A program made the position numbers and the translations under genes. A stretch of DNA of 46,491 bases. It comes from an uncultured Acidimicrobiaceae bacterium. Lineage in GTDB: Bacteria > Actinomycetota > Acidimicrobiia > Acidimicrobiales > Ilumatobacteraceae. Below, one piece after another: positions 1-9,107 of this stretch. The notes below the pieces were generated by a model. It searched no databases. It was not told the DNA's origin and saw nothing but the letters and a program-made list of their open reading frames with translations. The DNA is taken from contig CAIXIJ010000082.1 in NCBI GenBank assembly GCA_903919455.1, positions 1 through 46,491 on the forward strand. The letters run 5' to 3'. The number at the start of each line of letters is the position of its first letter. Within the stretch, counting starts at the first letter, position 1.

Positions 1-1102
<1,102 letters not shown>

Positions 1103-1112
1103 AACCGTGCAC

Positions 1113-1136
1113 GGCTCGCACCCGAAGGTGAGAGCC
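1113..1136 (-). other. UUCG-capped hairpin just before 16S
   Basis: GGCTC (1136-1132) and CACC (1130-1127) pair with GGTG (1122-1119) and GAGCC (1117-1113) around a UUCG loop, with one internal mismatch. The hairpin ends about 10 nt before the 16S 5' end. It may be part of the pre-16S processing stem or the leader fold. Confidence 0.5.
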
Positions 1137-1316
1137 GAGTCGATTGCTAGAGCCGTGCGCTCCATCGGGGAATAGCCGATGTGCCGGCGCACAGATCTGA
1201 CTTGATTTGCCACAGGCTTGGGAGCCCGTGGACTTTATGAATTGACAGACAGCATCCGACGACGACCCGAAGGGCGTCTTCGTTGCTGACCGCACTGTTG
1301 TTCAGTCTTCTCTTCC

Positions 1317-1330
1317 GTTTTCAAGGAGCC
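1317..1330 (-). promoter_or_regulatory. boxA-like antitermination element in the rrn leader
   Basis: The minus strand reads GGCTCCTTGAAAAC, close to the bacterial rRNA boxA pattern (TGCTCTTTGAAAA) bound by NusB/S10. It lies about 215 nt before the 16S 5' end and about 90 nt after the proposed promoter. A nusB gene is present at 36100-36528. The call rests on motif resemblance only. Confidence 0.45.
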
Positions 1331-1418
1331 GACGCTCTGACGAGCGGTCGCTCTGGCACACAGCTTGGCTGTTGGTGCCGGTTCCGGAGGCCGTTCTGGC
1401 TGTCCGGAGCGAGTAGCA

Positions 1419-1447
1419 ACGCTATCGCTGCCGTTCCAGTCAATCAA
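1419..1447 (-). promoter_or_regulatory. Putative rrn promoter overlapping the tyrS stop codon
   Basis: On the minus strand TTGATT (1447-1442, four of six to TTGACA) is followed after exactly 17 bp by TAGCGT (1424-1419), a TAnnnT-type -10. The -35 hexamer covers the tyrS TGA (1446-1444). TAGCGT is the same hexamer found 7 nt before two plus-strand start codons in this window, which supports it as a local -10 consensus. An additional TTGACT at 1443-1438 overlaps the -35 but has no -10 at good spacing. Confidence 0.5.
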
Positions 1448-2736
1448 CCTCTTGGCAAAGTTTTTCCGACAACAAACTCGCGCTTTCCCTTGCGGAGCAG
1501 CAGGAAACCACCGCTGAGCAGGTCGGATGCCATCAGTAGGCCATCGGCCTCGAGCACACGATTTCCGGCGCGAACAGCACCCTGTCCGAGCAAACGCGCG
1601 ACTTCGCTATTCGACTTGGCGACACCCGCCTCGATGAGCAGTTCGTGCACCCGAAGGTTCTGGATGTCGTCTGGCAGCGCCACCGACGGTGCCTCAGCCG
1701 CCACCACGGCCAGCGCACCGGCAGATGCGGCTGTCGGGTCGCCGCCAAACAGGACGTTCGCTGCTTCTGCTGCGGCGGTCGCTGCCGCATGGCCGTGCAC
1801 CATCCCGGTGAGTTCGTCTGCGAGCGCTCGTTGCGCAGAGCGACGCTCTGGCGCCCCTGCGTGCTCCTCCAGCAGACCTTCGATCTCCACGAGCGGGCGC
1901 AGCGAGAGCATCTTGGTGAACGTGCCGACCATCTGATCGTCGACCTGCATCCAGAACTGTCGGAACTGGTACGGCGACGTGCGAGCGGGGTCCAGCCACA
2001 CAGCGCCGCCGACGGATTTGCCGAACTTCGAGCCGTCGGCCTTCACCATCAAGGGGTGGGTGATCGCGAATGCCTGCTTCGACAGTCGGCGACGGATCAG
2101 TTCCACACCGGCGGTGATGTTGCCCCACTGGTCGCTGGCACCGGCCTGGAGCTCCACGCCGTGCGCCTCGTACAGATGCCTGAAGTCGTTCGCCTGCAAC
2201 AGCATGTAGCTGAATTCGGTGTACGAGATGCCGTGCTCGCTGTCGATTCGGCTGCGCACCGAGTCTTTCGCAATCATCTGGTTGATCGTGAAGTGCTTGC
2301 CGACGTCGCGAAGGAACTCCAACATCGAGACCGACGTGGTCCAATCGGCGTTGTTGACCAGCGTGGCCTGGTACGGCCCGGGCTCGAAGTCGAGCAGCTT
2401 GCTGAGCTGGGCCTTGATGCACTCCACGTTGTGGCGCAGTGTCTCGTCATCGAGGAGGTTGCGTTCCTCGCTGCGCCCGCCCGGGTCGCCGATCATTCCC
2501 GTGGCACCGCCAGCGAGCGGGAACGGCCGGTGGCCAGCCATCTGGAACCTGCGCATGAAAAGTTGGCCCACGAGGTGACCAACGTGCAGCGAATCGGCGG
2601 TTGGGTCGAAGCCGATGTACAGACCGATCGGCCCTTCAGCGAGACGGGAGCGAAACGCTGCGAGGTCGGTGGTGTCGTGCACGAGGCCGCGGGCCTCGAG
2701 ATCGGCGATCAAGTCCATAGACGGCAATGTTGCCAT
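1444..2736 (-). CDS. tyrS: Tyrosine--tRNA ligase
   Basis: This cytoplasmic enzyme charges tRNA-Tyr with tyrosine using ATP. The protein has about 430 residues, the usual bacterial length. It shows the class I HIGH-type motif HVGH at about 51-54, the specificity segment SDQWGN at about 201-206, and KFGKS (KMSKS loop) at about 237-241. A C-terminal S4 RNA-binding domain starts near residue 360. The start is uncertain: ATG at 2736 fits the family, but GTG at 2745 has the better-spaced GAGGAGAG upstream. A longer in-frame ATG at 2832 would run into the divergent DUF2332 gene and is unlikely. The gene stands alone between mpg and the rrn operon. The mpg-tyrS order is also known in Mycobacterium. 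No T-box leader fits, since only about 31-40 bp separate it from the divergent gene. Confidence 0.96.
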   Translation of the reverse strand: MATLPSMDLIADLEARGLVHDTTDLAAFRSRLAEGPIGLYIGFDPTADSLHVGHLVGQLFMRRFQMAGHRPFPLAGGATGMIGDPGGRSEERNLLDDETLRHNVECIKAQLSKLLDFEPGPYQATLVNNADWTTSVSMLEFLRDVGKHFTINQMIAKDSVRSRIDSEHGISYTEFSYMLLQANDFRHLYEAHGVELQAGASDQWGNITAGVELIRRRLSKQAFAITHPLMVKADGSKFGKSVGGAVWLDPARTSPYQFRQFWMQVDDQMVGTFTKMLSLRPLVEIEGLLEEHAGAPERRSAQRALADELTGMVHGHAAATAAAEAANVLFGGDPTAASAGALAVVAAEAPSVALPDDIQNLRVHELLIEAGVAKSNSEVARLLGQGAVRAGNRVLEADGLLMASDLLSGGFLLLRKGKREFVVGKTLPRG

Positions 2737-2763
2737 GCTGGGCACCAGTTCACTCTCCTCGGT

Positions 2764-2769
2764 TAGCGT
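2764..2769 (+). promoter_or_regulatory. -10-like TAGCGT box 7 nt before the DUF2332 start
   Basis: TAGCGT ends exactly 7 nt before ATG 2777, so transcription would begin at or next to the start codon and give a leaderless mRNA. There is no Shine-Dalgarno between them and no clear -35. The same layout recurs at 17011 and 33144. Confidence 0.45.
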
Positions 2770-2776
2770 CCGGGCG

Positions 2777-3844
2777 ATGGCAACTACCGAGGAGCTCACC
2801 CGTCGCTTCCGCGACTTCGCCAGAACGGGCACTCACAGCAGGGCGCCGTTGTACTCGAAGCTCGCCGCTGCCATGGCTGACGACCCCGACGTGGTTCGCC
2901 TTCTCCAGGCGGCGCCGGAGCCGCAACAGATCCCCGTGCTGCTCTTCGCGTCGGTGCACCACCTGCTGCTCGGCGGTGAGGGCATTCGGCTCGCGTCGCA
3001 CTATCCGAACCTGTCGTCGACACCGGTCGACGATGATCCGGTGGGGGCATTTCGCGAATTCGTACTTGGTCACGCCGACGAACTGACCGAGCTGATCTCC
3101 ACCCGCCATACTCAGACCAACGAGGTCGGCCGCTGTGCGCAGTTCCTCCCGCCCTTCGGCTTGCTTGCTGCCGAGGTGGGCACACTCGCCCATGTCGATG
3201 TGGGAGCGAGCGCGGGGTTGAACCTGCTGCTTCCCCGCTACTCATTCGACTTCGATCCGGGCGGACGTGTCGGCAGGGAGTCCACCGTGCATCTGCGCTG
3301 CGAAACCCGTGGCAACGTGCCCGTGCCCACCGAGATGCCGCATATTGCTGCATCAATCGGGCTCGATCTCATGCCGATCGATGTGGGCGACGACGAAGAA
3401 GTTCGGTGGCTTGAGGCATGCGTATGGCCCGACCAAGCCGACCGTTTCGCCCGCCTCGTGGCCGCCATCGAGTTGGCCCGTGCCGCTCCGCCCGATGTAC
3501 GCCGAGGTGATGCGGTGGCCGACCTCGCCGCCATCGTGGAGGAGGCGGCCATTCATGGTCACCCGGTGGTGACCAACAGTTGGGTGCTGAACTATCTGCC
3601 CTACGGCGCCCGGCTCGACTTTGTTGCGGCGCTCGACCGCATCGGCGCCGCCATGGACGTGTCGTGGGTGATCGCTGAGGCACCCGGGCAGACGGTGGGT
3701 CTACCGGTGCCCACCACCGACCCACCTGAAGAGATCACTGTGGTGACGTTGGTTCGTTGGCGCAACGGTGAGCGCACCGTGCAACGCCTCGGCACCACTC
3801 ACCCGCACGGCTACTGGTTCCGCTGGGAGCCTGCCGACGCCTGA
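2777..3844 (+). CDS. DUF2332 family protein
   Basis: This protein of 355 residues has unknown function. It matches the DUF2332 family, known from actinobacteria and proteobacteria. Visible signatures are the ASVHHLLLGG segment near residue 60, the THTQTNEV-like ISTRHTQTNEVGR segment near 110, and HVDVGASAGLNLLLPRY near 140. The last of these resembles a glycine-rich, nucleotide-binding type turn (inference only). No signal peptide or membrane segment is visible, so it is probably cytoplasmic. ATG 2777 is chosen because it lies just outside tyrS and 7 nt after a TAGCGT box; upstream in-frame codons are antisense to tyrS. It is a single plus-strand gene and its last 34 bp overlap the end of mpg on the other strand. 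Confidence 0.85.
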   Translation: MATTEELTRRFRDFARTGTHSRAPLYSKLAAAMADDPDVVRLLQAAPEPQQIPVLLFASVHHLLLGGEGIRLASHYPNLSSTPVDDDPVGAFREFVLGHADELTELISTRHTQTNEVGRCAQFLPPFGLLAAEVGTLAHVDVGASAGLNLLLPRYSFDFDPGGRVGRESTVHLRCETRGNVPVPTEMPHIAASIGLDLMPIDVGDDEEVRWLEACVWPDQADRFARLVAAIELARAAPPDVRRGDAVADLAAIVEEAAIHGHPVVTNSWVLNYLPYGARLDFVAALDRIGAAMDVSWVIAEAPGQTVGLPVPTTDPPEEITVVTLVRWRNGERTVQRLGTTHPHGYWFRWEPADA

Positions 3845-4332
3845 GGAGGCACCATCCACCGGCGAGGCCAGTCGACGGCCTGAGAGATGCCCACACGAGG
3901 TGTCACGATCGGCATCAGCGGCGGTGCCACACCATCGTCGAACAACTCTGCAAGCCGGCCATCCCACGAGCGGTCGATGCCGAGTTCCCGAGTGAGGCGT
4001 CCGGGCCCCACGGTGCGTGCCGACGGAGTGCCGGGCAACTCCACCGCCCGAATCAGCACCGCCTGTCCGTCGCCCTCAGCGCCGGTGACCAGGTTCACGC
4101 AGTGATGCAGGCCGTAGATGAGGTACACGTACCAGTGCCCCGGGGGTCCGAACATCGCAGCGTTGCGCTGGGTGCGGCCACGGAACGAGTGGCTGGCTGG
4201 ATCGTCGGCCGTGTACGCCTCCACCTCGGTGATGCGCGCCAATCGACCATCGACGCGCATCAACTGGTTCAACAGGCGTGGCGCCACCTCCGTGGCGTCG
4301 GCCTCAGCGAACGTCGCCGGTAGTCGCCGCAC
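3811..4332 (-). CDS. mpg: DNA-3-methyladenine glycosylase (AAG/MPG family)
   Basis: This base-excision repair enzyme removes alkylated purines. About 173 residues carry the AAG fold: ATEVAPRLLNQLM near the N-terminus, the catalytic ITEVEAYTADDPASHSF block (general-base Glu in EVEAY) and the MFGPPGHWYVYLIYG block that inserts into the DNA. These are followed by HHCVN and AVLIRAVEL. GTG 4332 gives a protein that starts where the family does, but no Shine-Dalgarno precedes it. Its first 29 bp overlap the end of argH, so it is probably translated by coupling at the end of the arg operon. The open frame continues upstream without family similarity. Its 3' end overlaps DUF2332 by 34 bp. Confidence 0.9.
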   Translation of the reverse strand: MRRLPATFAEADATEVAPRLLNQLMRVDGRLARITEVEAYTADDPASHSFRGRTQRNAAMFGPPGHWYVYLIYGLHHCVNLVTGAEGDGQAVLIRAVELPGTPSARTVGPGRLTRELGIDRSWDGRLAELFDDGVAPPLMPIVTPRVGISQAVDWPRRWMVPPQASAGSQRNQ

Positions 4333-5695
4333 GAAGTTCGGCCAGCTTGATGCGGAACCGTTCGAGTTGCACCGCCACGGGCGCGGGGCCGGCCCCACCG
4401 GGGGTGGTACGACGCTGCACCGACACACCCGGTGCCACCAGCGCGGCGGCCTCCGGGCCGAGCGCGGGGTCGGCCGCCACCAGATCGCGCAGCGCACCCT
4501 CCCCTGCCAGGGTGCGGCGAACGAGCGCGCCAACGATGGCGTGAGCGTCGCGGAACGGAGTGCCGCGTTGCACCAACCACTCGGCAAGATCCGTCGCGGA
4601 ACTGGTCTCTGCATCGGCCGCGGCCTGCATGCGTTCGGGCACCCACGCGGCCGTGGCGATCATGCCGGTGACTGCGCCGAGCGCCAAGCGAATCTGATCC
4701 ATCGCGTCGAACAGGGGCTCTTTGTCTTCCTGGTAGTCGCGGTTGTAGCTGAGCGGCAGACCCTTCATCGTGGCGAGGAATCCGGTGAGATCGCCGATGA
4801 GGCGGCCAGCCTTGCCACGGGCGAGTTCAGCGATGTCGGGGTTCTTCTTCTGCGGCAGCATGGAAGAGCCGGTGGCGTAGCCGTCGTCGAGCTTGGCGAA
4901 CCCGAACTCGTCGGTGGTCCAGAGCACGAATTCCTCACCCATGCGCGACAGGTTGATGCCCACCAGCGTGAGCACGAACAGCGCCTCGGCAATGTGATCG
5001 CGGGAACCGACTGCGTCAAGCGAGTTCTCGAATCGCCCCGCGAAGCCGAGCTCGGTGGCGGTGAAGTCGGGGTCGAGCGGCAGCGACGAACCGGCCAATG
5101 CACCAGCGCCAAGTGGCGAGACATCGATTCGCTCCAGGGCGTCGAGCATGCGCTCGACATCGCGACCGAGCGCCCAACCGTGGGCGAGCAGGTGGTGTGC
5201 CAACAGCACCGGTTGCGCGCGTTGCAGATGCGTGTAGCCGGGCAGGTACGTGCCACCCGCTGCCTCTGCGCGCTGCAGCAGCACGTCCTGCAGTGCGACC
5301 ACTCGTTGCGCCACCACCATCAGTTCGCGCTTCAGCCACAGGCGAACGTCGGTGGCCGACTGATCGTTGCGGCTCCGGCCGGTGTGCAGCTTGGCTCCAG
5401 CCGGGCCAGCAAGTTCCGTAACACGTCGCTCGACAGCGGTGTGGATGTCTTCGTCGCTGGGTCCGAAGGCGAATGATCCGTCGCCCATCTCGGAGGCGAC
5501 CTGCTCTAGCGCAACGAGCACGGCGTCGCGTTCTGCCTCGGTGAGGATGCCCACGCGGGCAAGGCCGCGCACATGTGCCACGGAGCCGGCGATGTCGTCG
5601 GGCCAGAGGCGCTGGTCGAACGACAGACTCTCCGTGTACGCCATCAACTCTGCGGCTGGACCACCTTCGAAACGACCGTGCCACAGCGTGCTCAC
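4304..5695 (-). CDS. argH: Argininosuccinate lyase
   Basis: This enzyme catalyses the last step of arginine synthesis, splitting argininosuccinate into arginine and fumarate. The protein has 463 residues, normal for the fumarase/aspartase superfamily. Visible motifs are GRSRND at 106-111, YTHLQ at 154-158 (catalytic His region) and the mobile signature loop GSSMLPQKKNP at 276-286 with the catalytic Ser. It starts with GTG at 5695, overlapping the argR stop in GTGA. In most actinobacteria argG lies between argR and argH; here argR abuts argH directly and argG must be elsewhere if present. Confidence 0.97.
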   Translation of the reverse strand: MSTLWHGRFEGGPAAELMAYTESLSFDQRLWPDDIAGSVAHVRGLARVGILTEAERDAVLVALEQVASEMGDGSFAFGPSDEDIHTAVERRVTELAGPAGAKLHTGRSRNDQSATDVRLWLKRELMVVAQRVVALQDVLLQRAEAAGGTYLPGYTHLQRAQPVLLAHHLLAHGWALGRDVERMLDALERIDVSPLGAGALAGSSLPLDPDFTATELGFAGRFENSLDAVGSRDHIAEALFVLTLVGINLSRMGEEFVLWTTDEFGFAKLDDGYATGSSMLPQKKNPDIAELARGKAGRLIGDLTGFLATMKGLPLSYNRDYQEDKEPLFDAMDQIRLALGAVTGMIATAAWVPERMQAAADAETSSATDLAEWLVQRGTPFRDAHAIVGALVRRTLAGEGALRDLVAADPALGPEAAALVAPGVSVQRRTTPGGAGPAPVAVQLERFRIKLAELRAATTGDVR

Positions 5696-6159
5696 GACAG
5701 ACCCGCCAGTTCTCTCAGATGGTCGCGCAATGACTCGCCACCGACTCCTTCTTCAGCCACACACAGGAGGGTGTCGTCACCGGCCACCGTGCCCAGAATG
5801 CCGGGCAGACCAGAGCGGTCGAGCGCAGATGCCACCACGTGTGCGCAACCCGGAGGGGTGCGCAACACGACCAGGTTGCCGCTATGACGAACCTCGGCCA
5901 CCCACTCGCCCATCACCCGACGCAATTGATCCTCCGGCGCGATGCGCTGCGGCTCGTACTCCGGGATGGCGTACACCGTGTCGCCTCCAGGCACCCGCAC
6001 CTTCACTGCACCGAGGTCGTCGAGGTCGCGCGACACCGTTGCCTGTGTGGCGGCAATGCCATCCTCTGCCAGAAGGTCGACGAGTTGCGGCTGGTTGGTG
6101 ACCGCGTGCTTGGCGATGAGCCGAGCGATGGCCTGTTGACGTTGCACCTTCGATGCCAT
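5692..6159 (-). CDS. argR: Arginine repressor ArgR
   Basis: This is the transcriptional regulator of arginine genes, a hexamer that binds ARG boxes when arginine is bound. It has 155 residues, the normal length. The N-terminal winged helix-turn-helix covers about 1-65 (TQATVSRDLDDLG at 38-50 is the recognition helix region). The C-terminal oligomerisation and arginine-binding domain has the GTVAGDDT motif at 123-130. It sits inside the operon it presumably controls, 1 bp after argF. The dyad at 10125-10156 over the argC promoter is the obvious candidate target. Confidence 0.95.
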   Translation of the reverse strand: MASKVQRQQAIARLIAKHAVTNQPQLVDLLAEDGIAATQATVSRDLDDLGAVKVRVPGGDTVYAIPEYEPQRIAPEDQLRRVMGEWVAEVRHSGNLVVLRTPPGCAHVVASALDRSGLPGILGTVAGDDTLLCVAEEGVGGESLRDHLRELAGLS

Positions 6160-6160
6160 G

Positions 6161-7057
6161 TCAGCGAACTCCCATCAGAAATGCCAGCGCTCCGCGCGCG
6201 GCGTGCAATCGGTTGTGTGCTTGAGCGATGACATGGCTCTGTGGGCCATCAATCACCTCGGGCATCACTTCGTAGCCCCGATACGCCGGCAGGCAGTGGT
6301 AGAAGCCGGCGCCCGGTGCTGCAGCAGCCATCATCGCGGCGTCGACGCCGTACCCCTCGAACACCTTCACCCGTTCAGCTTTTTCGGCTTCCTGGCCCAT
6401 GGATGTCCAGGTGTCGGTGTGCACCGCGATGGTTCCTTCAACAGCGTCGAGCGCACGCGCGGTCTGGCGCACCTGGCCCGCTCCGAGCGAGTTCAGTCGC
6501 TCCAACTCGGCCTGTGTGCAGTCGTAGCCCACTGGGCAACCCAACGACACGTTCACTCCGAGGATCACGCAGATCTCGGCAAGCGAACGCGACACGTTGT
6601 TCCAGTCGCCCACGAACGCCACCGTCCGATCGTCGAGCGAACCATGCACCTGCTGCATGGTGAGCATGTCGGCCAAGGCCTGCAACGGGTGCGACCAGTC
6701 GCTGAGCATGTTCACCACGGGCACCGGACTACACGCCGCCATGCGCACGACCTTGTCGTGCTGGAACACACGCGCTGCGAGCAGCGCGTGGTAGCCGGCC
6801 ATCACGCGGGTGACGTCCTCCACGCTCTCGCGCACGTCGAGGCCGATCTCCTCGCCACGGGTGTACACGGGGTGGCCACCGAGGTGCACCACCGCCATCT
6901 CCATCGAGTGCCGTGTGCGGTTCGAAGGCTTCTCGAAGATCAGGGCAACACCCTGGCCATCGAGCACGTTGGGAAGACCGGGACGCTGCGCGAGTTGCAG
7001 CATGGTGACGAGTTCGTCGCTCGTGAAATCGGTGATGTCGAGCAGGTGCCTGGTCAT
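6161..7057 (-). CDS. argF: Ornithine carbamoyltransferase
   Basis: This enzyme forms citrulline from ornithine and carbamoyl phosphate, which links it to carAB in this window. It has 298 residues. The carbamoyl-phosphate loop reads SNRTR at 45-49, where STRTR or SARTR is commoner, so Asn in the second position is a mild variant. HPLQALADMLT (residue about 125) and HCLPAYRG at 254-261 complete the active site. ATG 7057 overlaps the argD stop in ATGA, and the start is well supported by the family N-terminus (RHLLDITDFT). Confidence 0.96.
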   Translation of the reverse strand: MTRHLLDITDFTSDELVTMLQLAQRPGLPNVLDGQGVALIFEKPSNRTRHSMEMAVVHLGGHPVYTRGEEIGLDVRESVEDVTRVMAGYHALLAARVFQHDKVVRMAACSPVPVVNMLSDWSHPLQALADMLTMQQVHGSLDDRTVAFVGDWNNVSRSLAEICVILGVNVSLGCPVGYDCTQAELERLNSLGAGQVRQTARALDAVEGTIAVHTDTWTSMGQEAEKAERVKVFEGYGVDAAMMAAAAPGAGFYHCLPAYRGYEVMPEVIDGPQSHVIAQAHNRLHAARGALAFLMGVR

Positions 7058-8250
7058 GACGCCACCTCCTCCAGTACGGACCGAAGAATGGCCACTGCTT
7101 CGGCGATTTCGGCCGACGACACCGTGAGCGGCGGCGCAAGTCGCAGCGCCGTGGCGTTCACGGCGTTGGTGACGAGGCCACGTTCCAATGCGGCGAGGTA
7201 CACGGTCTTGGCATCCACGCCATCGAGTTCCATCGCAAGCAACAATCCGGCACCGCGCACCTCGGTGACGTGCGGCAGTGCGCGCAGCGCAGCGCTGAGT
7301 TCGGCTCCACGCTCGCGTGCGAGCCGCGGCGCATCGATGCGGTGCATCTCGTCGATCACCGCACTGACAGCCGCTGTGGCGATGGCCGTGCCGCTGTAGG
7401 TGCTGCCGTGATCGCCCGGCTGGAACACGCCGGCCACGGAACGCTTGGCCCACACCGCTCCCACAGGAAAGCCATTGCCCATCGCCTTTGCGAGGGTGAC
7501 CACATCCGGCACCACGCCGGCGTGTTGGAAGCCGAACCATTCGCCGGTGCGAGCGAAACCGGTCTGCACCTCGTCGATCATCAGCAGCAGGCCGCGTTCG
7601 TCGCAGAGCGCGCGGACTGCCCGCAGGTAGTCCGGGTCGGCGGGCACGACTCCGCCTTCGCCCTGCACGGGCTCGAGCAGCACGGCGGCGATGGTCGGGT
7701 CGATGGCTGCTTCGAGGGCAGCAAGGTCGTTGAAAGGAACGTGTCGGAACCCGTCGGGCATCGGCTGGAACGGCTCGTGCTTGGCCGGTTGCCCGGTGGC
7801 CGCCAACGCTGCGAGGGTGCGACCATGGAAGCTGCCATAGGCGCTGATGACCCCGTGACGCCCACGACCGCCGAACTTGCGCGCCAGTTTCAGCGCCGCC
7901 TCGTTGGCCTCTGCTCCGCTGTTGCAGAAGAACACCTGGCCCTGCTCGCCGGTGGCAGCCTCGAGCATCGAGACCAGTTGCACAGCGGCACGCGTGGCCA
8001 CCGGGTTCGCAAAGAAGTTGCTGACGTGCAGCAGCGTGGTCGCCTGCTCTGCGATGGCCTTCGCCACCACGGGGTTCGAGTGCCCCAGCGAGGTGACTGC
8101 GATACCGCACAGGAAGTCGAGATACCTCTTGCCAGACGAGTCCCACAGCTCGGTGCCGCTACCACGCTCGAACATCACCTGCGGAGCGCCGAAGACGGGC
8201 ATGAACGGGCAGTACTGGAGACCGCCCTCGTCGAATGCGTGCGAACTCAT
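7054..8250 (-). CDS. argD: Acetylornithine aminotransferase
   Basis: This PLP-dependent class III aminotransferase makes N-acetylornithine from the semialdehyde. It has 398 residues. Visible features are the PLP-site region FCNSGAEANEAALKLARK, DEVQTGFARTG (the Asp that binds the pyridine nitrogen) and the Schiff-base lysine in TLAKAMGNGFPVGA. ATG 8250 overlaps the argB stop in ATGA and gives a normal N-terminus. A longer frame to 8364 would run into argB and is rejected. Confidence 0.96.
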   Translation of the reverse strand: MSSHAFDEGGLQYCPFMPVFGAPQVMFERGSGTELWDSSGKRYLDFLCGIAVTSLGHSNPVVAKAIAEQATTLLHVSNFFANPVATRAAVQLVSMLEAATGEQGQVFFCNSGAEANEAALKLARKFGGRGRHGVISAYGSFHGRTLAALAATGQPAKHEPFQPMPDGFRHVPFNDLAALEAAIDPTIAAVLLEPVQGEGGVVPADPDYLRAVRALCDERGLLLMIDEVQTGFARTGEWFGFQHAGVVPDVVTLAKAMGNGFPVGAVWAKRSVAGVFQPGDHGSTYSGTAIATAAVSAVIDEMHRIDAPRLARERGAELSAALRALPHVTEVRGAGLLLAMELDGVDAKTVYLAALERGLVTNAVNATALRLAPPLTVSSAEIAEAVAILRSVLEEVAS

Positions 8251-9107
8251 CTGACCATCGTTCCAATCCCCTCGTCGGTGAAGATTTCGAGCAGCAGCAC
8301 GTGGGGAATGCGACCGTCGAGAATGTGGGCGCGACGCACGCCGTTTCGAACCGCATGCACGCAACTCTCCACCTTCGGGATCATTCCCCCGGCGATGGTG
8401 CCATCGGACATCAGTGCATCGAGTTCATCAGGAGTGGTCTGGCGAATGAGGCTGTCGGGATCGCTCACCACACGGCGCAAGCCCTCGATGTCGGTGAGGT
8501 AGACGAGTTTCTCGGCACCGAGCGCCTCGGCAATCGCCCCAGCGACGGTGTCGGCGTTGATGTTGTACGCCTGACCCAGTTCATCCGTACCGATGGTGGC
8601 CACCACGGGCACAAACTCGTCGTCGAGCAGCGCCTGAAGAATGGTGGGGTTGATGGACTCCACATCGCCCACGAAGCCGAGCTCCGGGTCGCGAGCCGTA
8701 GCTCGAATCAGACCGGCGTCCTCGCCGCTCACGCCAACGGCAAGCGAGCCGTGCACATTGATGGCTGCCACGAGCTGCGGGTTCACCTGACCGATGAGCA
8801 CCATACGCACGATGTCGACGGTCTCGCTGTCGGTGACGCGCAACCCGTTGCGAAACTCGGTGACCTTGCCCAACCGTTGCATCAGATCGCTGATCTGCGG
8901 ACCGCCGCCATGCACCACCACCGGCCGCATGCCCACCTGGCGCATCAGCACGATGTCTTCCGCGAACAACTGCAACGCGTCGTCCTCGCTGGCTCCAGCA
9001 AGCGCGTTGCCGCCGTACTTCACCACCACCACCTGGCCGGCGAACCGGCGGATGTAGGGAAGGGCCTCGACCAGCACGGCCGCTTTGTCGAAGGGTGTTG
9101 CGCTCAC
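8247..9107 (-). CDS. argB: Acetylglutamate kinase
   Basis: This kinase phosphorylates N-acetylglutamate and is commonly the feedback-controlled step of the pathway. It has 286 residues of the amino-acid kinase fold: VVVKYGGNAL near 27-36, VVHGGGPQIS near 63-72 and the substrate/ATP region YNINADTVAGAIAEALGAEKLVYLTDIEG. It starts with GTG at 9107 in a GTGA overlap with argC. In the common actinobacterial order argJ would lie between argC and argB, but the overlap leaves no room for it. Confidence 0.97.
   Translation of the reverse strand: MSATPFDKAAVLVEALPYIRRFAGQVVVVKYGGNALAGASEDDALQLFAEDIVLMRQVGMRPVVVHGGGPQISDLMQRLGKVTEFRNGLRVTDSETVDIVRMVLIGQVNPQLVAAINVHGSLAVGVSGEDAGLIRATARDPELGFVGDVESINPTILQALLDDEFVPVVATIGTDELGQAYNINADTVAGAIAEALGAEKLVYLTDIEGLRRVVSDPDSLIRQTTPDELDALMSDGTIAGGMIPKVESCVHAVRNGVRRAHILDGRIPHVLLLEIFTDEGIGTMVR

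Larger units (their letters stand above)
1103..1443 (-). other. 16S rRNA leader, the only gene-free stretch above 300 bp
   Basis: These 341 bp separate the tyrS stop codon from the 16S 5' end. No credible coding frame or tRNA is visible. The stretch holds most of the putative rrn promoter at its tyrS end, a boxA-like element at 1317-1330 and a UUCG hairpin at 1113-1136. A 10-bp palindrome CCGTGCACGG lies at 1105-1114. It is best read as the transcribed leader of the rrn operon, about 310 nt long if the promoter call is right. Confidence 0.7.

Noticed and set aside
1103-1443. Possible tRNA or small protein gene in the 16S leader
   Set aside because: No cloverleaf with the T-loop signature and no coding frame with good start and codon use was seen; the promoter, boxA and hairpin explain the stretch.
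2737-2776. T-box leader before tyrS (also considered for pheS)
   Set aside because: The upstream spaces are tens of bases, far shorter than a T-box, and no T-box sequence is visible.
2746-2832. Longer N-terminus for tyrS (ATG 2832)
   Set aside because: The extra residues do not belong to the family and overlap the start of the divergent DUF2332 gene and its promoter box.
4118-5476. Open frame of 452 codons on the plus strand opposite mpg and argH
   Set aside because: It is an antisense shadow of argH with low-complexity residue use and no motif.
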